A stretch of DNA of 64,000 nt from Pseudonocardia alaniniphila (GTDB taxonomy: Bacteria; Actinomycetota; Actinomycetes; Mycobacteriales; Pseudonocardiaceae), in the NCBI RefSeq assembly GCF_022524485.1, contig NZ_JAKXMK010000009.1, positions 186,001-250,000 of the forward strand. The letters run 5' to 3'. The notes beneath the pieces are model-generated. The model was not told where the DNA came from. It worked only from the letters and a program-made list of their open reading frames with translations, and made no database searches. Below, one piece after another: positions 52,765-64,000 of the stretch (position 1 is the first letter of the stretch; each line of letters opens with the position of its first letter). Position numbers and translations under genes: made by a program.

Positions 52765-54534
52765 TCAGCGACTGCCCGACCAGGCCGCCCACAGCTGTGC
52801 GTAACGCCCGCCTGCGGCGACCAGCTCGTCATGCGTGCCGTGTTCGACGACCCGACCGGAGTCGAGCACGACGACGGTGTCGGCCGTGGCTGCCTGGGTG
52901 AGCCGGTGGGCCACGAGCAACCCGGTCCGCCCGGCGGTCGCACGTCGTGCCGCGACCTCCAGCACCCGGGCGCCCGCGCTGCCGGCTTCGGCCGTGGCCT
53001 CGTCGAGAATCGCGACGGGCCGGTCGGCGAGCACCAGCCGCGCGAGCGCCAGTTGCTGAGCCTGCACGACGGTCAGGGTGTGGCCACCGGCACCGACCAC
53101 CGTGTCGAGACCATCGGGCAGCGCCTTCGCCCACCCGAGCGCGTCGACGGCGGCGAGTGCGTCGTGTAGTTCGTCGGTGGTCGCATCGGGCTTGGCCAGC
53201 TTCAGGTCATCGGCGAGTGGTCCGGCGAAGACGTGCACCTCCTGGGTGATCAGGGCGACCGTCTGCCGGACGATGGCGGGCCCCTGCTCGCGCAGCGCCG
53301 CCCCGCCGATCCGGACGACACCGCGCGTGGGGGCGTGCACCCCGGCCACCAGCTTGGCCAGCGTGGTCTTGCCCGCGCCGCTCGCCCCCACCAGGGCCAC
53401 CCTCCGCCCGGGTGCGATGTCGAGGTCGACGGCATCGAGCACGTCGTGGCCGTCGACATAGGCGTGGCCGAGCGCGGTGGTGTGCACGCGCCCATCGGCC
53501 GGGTGGACGGGCCGGCTGGGCTGCTGTTCGCCGGGCAGGTCGGCGACCCCGATGATCCGGGCCAGGCTCGCCGCGGCCGACTGCACGGTGTCGAGCAGGA
53601 ACAGGACCTGGTTGACGGGGCCGAAGAGGTTGATGAAGTAGAGCGCTGCGGCGCTCGCCGTGCCGATGGACACGACGTTGCCGCGGACCAGCAGGAACCC
53701 GGTGGTCAGCACCGCGGCCACGCCGATGAACTCGGCCAGGTTGAGCCGCCCGAAGAACCCGGTCTGGAGACGGACGACCCGCAGCGCAATCTGCACCACG
53801 TCCTCCGAGCGCGAGCGCACCCGGTCGGCGTGCTCACCGCGCAGCCGGAACGCGCGGACGGTGGGGGCCCCGCTGATCGTGTCGAGGAGCTGCTGCTGTT
53901 GTGCTCCGCCGGCGACCCGCTCCTGCGCGTAGAGCGATGTGGAGCGGCGCAGATACCAGCGCGCGGTCAGGACCTGGACCGGCACGGCGCACAGCGCCGC
54001 CACCATGAAGCGCCAGTCCAGGACCGCCAGCCCGACCAGCGTGAGGGCGATGATCAGCGCTGACCGGGCGAACTCCGGAACGGCCTCCCGCACGGCCTCG
54101 CCGACCTGCGCGACGTCGGACGTGACGCGAGACGTCAGGTCGCCCGAGCCGGCCGCCTCGATCCGTTCCAGGGGCAGCCCGATCGCGCGTTCCACGAACC
54201 GTTCGCGCAGCTGCGCCAGCATGCTCTCGCCGACCCGCGCGACCAGGGCGATGCCCAGAACCGCCAGCAGACCCTGGGCCACCGCGACGACGACGAGCAG
54301 AAGCACCGGACCGTAGAGCGTGTCCGGTGGGTTGCGGGCGGCGACCAGGTCGACGATGCGGCCCAGCAGTGGCGCGGCGACCAGGCTCACCGCAGCGCCG
54401 GCGACCAGCGCCGCTGCCGCGGCCGCCGCGACGGCCCACCGCGGCCGCAGCAGCTCTCCGAGAGTGGCGCGAATCCGGCTGGTGGTGGCGGTGGGCAGGA
54501 GGTCTCGCGCCGTGGGGTCGGTTGGTGCACTCAC
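52765..54534 (-). CDS. ABC exporter half-transporter, catalytic partner of a heterodimer
   Basis: A 589-residue membrane-ATPase fusion with about six membrane helices and a C-terminal nucleotide-binding domain. Its Walker A is canonical (VALVGASGAGKTTLAKLV) and Walker B has the catalytic Glu (VAILDEATAEAG). Its signature motif is degenerate (HTLTVVQAQQLALARL instead of LSGGQ). Its partner shows the opposite pattern, so one composite ATP site would be active. The start overlaps the partner's stop by 4 nt. Position behind an iron box and next to siderophore biosynthesis genes suggests siderophore export, as inference. Confidence 0.9.
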   Translation of the reverse strand: MSAPTDPTARDLLPTATTSRIRATLGELLRPRWAVAAAAAAALVAGAAVSLVAAPLLGRIVDLVAARNPPDTLYGPVLLLVVVAVAQGLLAVLGIALVARVGESMLAQLRERFVERAIGLPLERIEAAGSGDLTSRVTSDVAQVGEAVREAVPEFARSALIIALTLVGLAVLDWRFMVAALCAVPVQVLTARWYLRRSTSLYAQERVAGGAQQQQLLDTISGAPTVRAFRLRGEHADRVRSRSEDVVQIALRVVRLQTGFFGRLNLAEFIGVAAVLTTGFLLVRGNVVSIGTASAAALYFINLFGPVNQVLFLLDTVQSAAASLARIIGVADLPGEQQPSRPVHPADGRVHTTALGHAYVDGHDVLDAVDLDIAPGRRVALVGASGAGKTTLAKLVAGVHAPTRGVVRIGGAALREQGPAIVRQTVALITQEVHVFAGPLADDLKLAKPDATTDELHDALAAVDALGWAKALPDGLDTVVGAGGHTLTVVQAQQLALARLVLADRPVAILDEATAEAGSAGARVLEVAARRATAGRTGLLVAHRLTQAATADTVVVLDSGRVVEHGTHDELVAAGGRYAQLWAAWSGSR

Positions 54535-56219
54535 GCCAGCACCAGCGCGCGGTAGTCGTCGCGGGCCAGCAGTTCGGTGTGGGTACCGGCGCCGGTGACC
54601 ACCCCGTCGTCGAGCACCACGACCCGGTCGGTCACGGCGAGCAGCGCCGGGCTGGTGGTGAGCACGACCGTCGTACGACCCCGGCGCACCTCGCGCAGAC
54701 CGGAGGCGATCCGGGCTTCGGTGACCGGGTCCACCGCCGTGGTGGGGTCGTGCAGCACGAGCACCGGAGCGTCCACCGCCAGTGCTCTCGCGAGCGCGAG
54801 GCGCTGGCGCTGTCCGCCCGAGAGCGAGCGGCCCTGCTCGGTGACGGGGGTGTCGATGCCCGCCGGTAGCGCGTCGGCCACCTGGTCGGCCTGCGCCGCC
54901 GCCATCGCCGGGGCGAGGTCCCGGTCGGGCGGCGCATCGGCCCGCACGTTCTCGGCCACGGAGCCGGCGAAGAGCTGGGCGTCGTGCATGGCCACGAGGA
55001 CCGTCGCTCTCGCGGTGTCGGGCGGGTAGTCGGCCAGTGGCACGCCGTCGAGCTCGACGTCGCCCTTCGCGTCGACCTCGCGCCCGAGACAGGCGAGCAG
55101 GTCGACGGCGGCGGCAGGGTCCGACGCCACCACGCCCAGCAGCTCACCCGGTGAGACGTCGAACTCGACGCCGTTCAGGCTGCCGTGGTGAAGATCACGG
55201 ACCGCCAGCGCGCCGGGGACGTGCGCGGGCAGGGTCCTCGATCCGTCGCGCACGGCGGGAGCCGTGGCGAGCACCTCCGCGATGCGGGTGGCGGACGCGC
55301 GGGCCTGCGCGAACTTCCCGTTGACCCAGCCGAAGATCTGCAGCGGTTCGACGAGGAACTGCGCCAGCCCCACGGCCGCGACGAGCCCGCCGATGCTGAT
55401 CTCGCCCGCGGTGGCCAACCGGCCCCCGACCAGCGCGATGAGCGCGAGGAACAGCCCGTTCGCGGCCAGCACCGCGCCCTCGTACCAGGCCTGTGCGTTG
55501 GTGGCCCGCAGCGTGGCGGTGAGCGCGTCGCGGCTCGTGCCGGTGTAGCGGCGCACCGCCGCAGGCTCGGCGCCGATGCCCTTCAACACCCGTACCCCCG
55601 TGACGAGGTCGGCGGCCACGCCCGAGGCGTGCGCGGCGCGTTCCTGCTCCGGTCCGCTGCGTCGCTCGAGCGGTCGCCCGAGCAGTCTCACCAGCACGAG
55701 CAGCAGCGGCGTGCCGAGAAGGACGAGCAGCCCTAGTGGCACCGAGATCCGCAGCAGCGAGACCGTGGCCACCACCAGCGCCGCCGTGCTGGCGATCCCC
55801 AGCGGGAGCGCGAAGTTGACCATGCCGACGCGCTTGGTGTCGGACGTGGCGATCGCCGCGAGAGCGCCGGGAAGCCTGCCCACCTCGGCGCCGCCGCGCG
55901 GGTCGAGCACGCGGGCGGTGACCATCAGCCGCAGGCGTTGATCAGCGCGGACATCCCCCAGCCAGGCCTGGCGCGCCCCCCACCGGTAGCTGAACGACAG
56001 CATCGCGAAGTCGAGCCCCAGCACCAGTAGCCAGAAGGCGAGCGCCCCAGGGTCACCGGTGGTGATCGCTTCGTCGATGATCACGCCGACCAGCACCGGG
56101 ACCAGGGCCTCGCCTGCCTGGTGGCCGCAGAGGAACAGCGCTGCGGCGCTGACGTGTCGCCGGAACGCGCCGACGGAACCGGTCAGCACAGCACGGCTGC
56201 CGGAGCGAGATCGAGGCAT
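54531..56219 (-). CDS. ABC exporter half-transporter with degenerate Walker A
   Basis: A 562-residue fusion of an exporter membrane domain and ATPase. The Walker A loop is lost (LLGVVASDPAAAVDLL has no GKS/T). The signature LSGGQRQRLALARAL is canonical and Walker B is followed by Pro rather than Glu (VLVLHDPTTAVDP). Such subunits pair with a complementary partner, encoded immediately downstream with a 4-nt overlap. It is the first gene behind the iron box at 56242-56260, so expression probably rises in iron limitation. Confidence 0.9.
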   Translation of the reverse strand: MPRSRSGSRAVLTGSVGAFRRHVSAAALFLCGHQAGEALVPVLVGVIIDEAITTGDPGALAFWLLVLGLDFAMLSFSYRWGARQAWLGDVRADQRLRLMVTARVLDPRGGAEVGRLPGALAAIATSDTKRVGMVNFALPLGIASTAALVVATVSLLRISVPLGLLVLLGTPLLLVLVRLLGRPLERRSGPEQERAAHASGVAADLVTGVRVLKGIGAEPAAVRRYTGTSRDALTATLRATNAQAWYEGAVLAANGLFLALIALVGGRLATAGEISIGGLVAAVGLAQFLVEPLQIFGWVNGKFAQARASATRIAEVLATAPAVRDGSRTLPAHVPGALAVRDLHHGSLNGVEFDVSPGELLGVVASDPAAAVDLLACLGREVDAKGDVELDGVPLADYPPDTARATVLVAMHDAQLFAGSVAENVRADAPPDRDLAPAMAAAQADQVADALPAGIDTPVTEQGRSLSGGQRQRLALARALAVDAPVLVLHDPTTAVDPVTEARIASGLREVRRGRTTVVLTTSPALLAVTDRVVVLDDGVVTGAGTHTELLARDDYRALVLA

Positions 56220-56241
56220 CGGATCCTTCTTCTCGACTTTG

Positions 56242-56260
56242 TAAGGTTTGCCTAGCCATA
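56242..56260 (-). promoter_or_regulatory. Putative IdeR/DmdR iron box for the ABC exporter
   Basis: TAAGGTTTGCCTAGCCATA matches the actinobacterial iron-box consensus TTAGGTTAGGCTAACCTAA at 13 of 19 positions. It lies 23 bp upstream of the exporter start on the minus strand. Ferrous IdeR/DmdR would repress here. Confidence 0.7.
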
Positions 56261-56348
56261 CTCACCGTGCCGCCGCGGGGGCTACGACTCGGGGCGGGTG
56301 TCGAGGGGGCTGGAGGGGGAGCCGGGGAAGATCACGGACATCACCTCT

Positions 56349-56367
56349 TGAACTTAGGCTAGCCTCA
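56349..56367 (+). promoter_or_regulatory. Putative IdeR/DmdR iron box for the siderophore biosynthesis genes
   Basis: TGAACTTAGGCTAGCCTCA matches the same iron-box consensus at 14 of 19 positions, with the right half almost perfect. It lies 50 bp upstream of the N-hydroxylase start on the plus strand. The two boxes sit back to back in a divergent promoter region. Confidence 0.78.
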
Positions 56368-56416
56368 CGTAAGAGTACAAATGGGTCACTTTGGTACCGC
56401 CGAAGAGAGGACGACG

Positions 56417-57712
56417 ATGCCGCAAGAGGTACCGCCCCCGAGTGCAGTTCACGATCTCGTCGGGGTCGGGTTCGGGCCGTCGAACCTCGGGTTGGCGATC
56501 GCGCTCGACGAGCAGGAATCCGGCCTGACGACCAGGTTCGTCGAGCGCCAGGAGGGTTTCGGCTGGCATCGCGGGATGTTGCTCGAGGACGCGACGATGC
56601 AGATCTCGTTCCTCAAGGATCTGGTCACGCTGCGCAATCCGGTGAGCGGCTTCAGTTTCCTGTCCTACCTGCAGGATCGTGGCCGGCTCGTCGATTTCAT
56701 CAACTACGGCAGCTCGTTCCCGACCCGTCTGGAGTTCCACGACTACCTGGAATGGGCGGCGGCCTCGTTCGCCGACCGGGTCGACTACGGCACATCGGTC
56801 GAGCGCATCGAGCTGGTGGCCGACAACCCGGATCTGCTCGACGTCCACACCTCGCGCGGCACCGTGCTGCGCACCCACAACATCGTGCTCGCCACGGGGC
56901 TCGTGCCACACCTACCGACGGGGGTGCACGGCGGCGACCGCGTGTGGCACAGCAGCGAGCTGCTCACCCGGATCGGCTCGCTCGCCCACCCGCAGCGGGT
57001 GGTCGTCGTCGGGGCGGGGCAGAGCGCGGCCGAGGCCGTGGATCACCTGCACCGATCGTTCCCCGACGCCGAGGTCTGCGCGGTCTTCAGCCGCTACGGC
57101 TACAGCCCGGCCGACGACAGCTCCTTCGCCAACCGTGTGTTCGACCCGGATGCCGTCGACGCATTCTTCGGCGCGCCCGCCGAGGTCAAGGACCTCATCA
57201 TGGGCTACCACGGCAACACCAACTACTCCGTGGTGGACCCCGAACTCATCGAGGCGCTCTACCGGCGCCACTACCACGAGAAGGTCAGCGGCCGGGAGCG
57301 CTTGCGGTTCCTCAACGTGAGCAGGGTCGCCGACGCCATACAGATCGACGGGCGCGTCGAGCTGGCGGTCGAGTCGATGCTCGACGGCAGCCGCGAGGTG
57401 CTGACCGCGGACCTGGTCGTCTACGCCACCGGCTACCGGCCGTCGGACCCCTGCGCGTTGCTCGGGGAGGTGGCCGAACACTGCCGGCGGGATGCGGTCG
57501 GCGGGTTGGAGATCGGCCGCGACTACCGGGTGTCGACCGGCCCGGAGATCACCGCGGGCGTCTACGTGCAGGGGCCCACCGAACACACGCACGGACTCTC
57601 GTCGACCCTGCTGTCGAACGTCTCCGTACGCGCCGGCGAGATCGCCGCGTCGATCGCTGCCCGTGTGACGTCCCCTGCACCGCGGCTGGCCGACTCCAGC
57701 CGGCGCGCCTGA
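56417..57712 (+). CDS. L-ornithine N5-monooxygenase (SidA/IucD family)
   Basis: A 431-residue flavin-dependent N-hydroxylating monooxygenase. The FAD motif [15 protein letters not shown] starts near residue 16, the NADPH motif [17 protein letters not shown] lies mid-protein, and [10 protein letters not shown] closes the fold. These enzymes hydroxylate the side-chain amine of ornithine (or lysine) as the first step of hydroxamate siderophores. The NRPS context favours ornithine. The ATG at 56417 follows AGAGAGGA; a frame from 56381 lacks such a site. It is the first gene of the iron-regulated plus-strand unit. Confidence 0.93.
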   Translation: MPQEVPPPSAVHDLVGVGFGPSNLGLAIALDEQESGLTTRFVERQEGFGWHRGMLLEDATMQISFLKDLVTLRNPVSGFSFLSYLQDRGRLVDFINYGSSFPTRLEFHDYLEWAAASFADRVDYGTSVERIELVADNPDLLDVHTSRGTVLRTHNIVLATGLVPHLPTGVHGGDRVWHSSELLTRIGSLAHPQRVVVVGAGQSAAEAVDHLHRSFPDAEVCAVFSRYGYSPADDSSFANRVFDPDAVDAFFGAPAEVKDLIMGYHGNTNYSVVDPELIEALYRRHYHEKVSGRERLRFLNVSRVADAIQIDGRVELAVESMLDGSREVLTADLVVYATGYRPSDPCALLGEVAEHCRRDAVGGLEIGRDYRVSTGPEITAGVYVQGPTEHTHGLSSTLLSNVSVRAGEIAASIAARVTSPAPRLADSSRRA

Positions 57713-57753
57713 GCGCCCCGCCGCCCGTCACCCCTGATCGAGAGGAGACACGC

Positions 57754-57990
57754 ATGTCCACCAACCCCTTCGACGACGAGGACGGCACCTTCTACGCGCT
57801 CGTCAACGACGAGGGCCAGTACTCACTCTGGCCCACGTTCGTGCCGGTCCCGGCCGGCTGGACCGTGACACACGGGCCGGGTGCCCGGCGGGAGTGCCTC
57901 GACCACATCGAGGAGCACTGGACCGACATGCGGCCGCGCAGCCTGGCGATGGCGATGGACGAACCCGCCGACGCCGGCCGTTCCGACTGA
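57754..57990 (+). CDS. MbtH-like NRPS activator
   Basis: A 78-residue MbtH-family protein that binds and activates NRPS adenylation domains. The invariant positions are present: [19 protein letters not shown] and [18 protein letters not shown] with the conserved tryptophans. GAGAGGAG precedes the ATG. It lies directly between the N-hydroxylase and the NRPS and is expected to be needed by one or both A domains. Confidence 0.96.
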   Translation: MSTNPFDDEDGTFYALVNDEGQYSLWPTFVPVPAGWTVTHGPGARRECLDHIEEHWTDMRPRSLAMAMDEPADAGRSD

Positions 57991-58049
57991 GCTCCGGCTC
58001 GTCCCGCACACCTCCTCACCACCCACTCGCGACTCCTCGGGGTACACGC

Positions 58050-64000
<5,951 letters not shown>

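Overview
The window is very GC-rich, tightly coding actinobacterial DNA with many GTG starts and 4-base ATGA/GTGA overlaps. The gene set (PknG with GlnX/GlnH, Lsr2, an actinobacterial-type LeuA, large LuxR-type ATPase regulators, a mycofactocin-type SDR, MbtH/NRPS hydroxamate siderophore genes) fits a Pseudonocardiaceae-like actinomycete, probably Pseudonocardia or a relative. The genus is inference. No rRNA, tRNA, CRISPR array, transposase or phage gene was recognised.

Left part (1-18 kb): an intact LAL regulator (LAL-1), a DUF4118/GAF membrane sensor divergent from a CorA magnesium channel, and a three-gene operon (103-aa protein, COG0523 GTPase, WD40 protein) behind a convincing Zur box, so probably a zinc-starvation operon. 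The next 10 kb is rich in broken genes: a doubly damaged arsR next to an intact SRPBCC gene, an SDR frameshifted at its catalytic YxxxK motif, LAL-2 with a +1 frameshift, LAL-3 with a deletion of about 190 codons, then a GH76-like gene followed by a second copy's 3' remnant and a SnoaL-like fragment. LAL-2 and LAL-3 lie head to head and form a long imperfect inverted repeat around a flavin/F420-fold oxidoreductase and a hotdog thioesterase.

Middle (18-28 kb): a Ser/Thr phosphorylation cassette on the plus strand (coiled-coil protein, a 25-codon mini-ORF, PknG, PP2C, VWA protein, FHA protein), converging with glnH-glnX and two small upstream genes on the minus strand. By analogy with mycobacteria, GlnX/GlnH would sense amino acids outside the cell, PknG would phosphorylate the FHA protein and PP2C would reverse this. 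Short zinc-ribbon motifs recur in PknG, PP2C and the FHA protein.

28-44 kb: lsr2 with a strong hairpin behind it, a quasi-periodic ATGATC repeat array, a leuA-gntR pair with a 19-bp palindromic operator over the promoter, an ArsR-type regulator, a SnoaL-like protein, a deletion scar joining the 3' halves of two divergent genes, the intact LAL-4, an LLM flavin oxidoreductase, an SDR, an orphan peptide/solute-binding lipoprotein, and an NhaD-like antiporter operon with CBS and KhtT-like small proteins.

44-53 kb: a NarL-type two-component system, a small unknown protein, NfeD and SPFH membrane-domain proteins, a small secreted protein, a fused SecDF and a coupled acyltransferase-3/SGNH protein. 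53-64 kb: a hydroxamate siderophore cluster. A heterodimeric ABC exporter diverges, across two IdeR/DmdR-type iron boxes, from an ornithine N-hydroxylase, MbtH and an NRPS that starts with a methyltransferase-containing module and has a serine-specific second module. The NRPS runs off the right edge.
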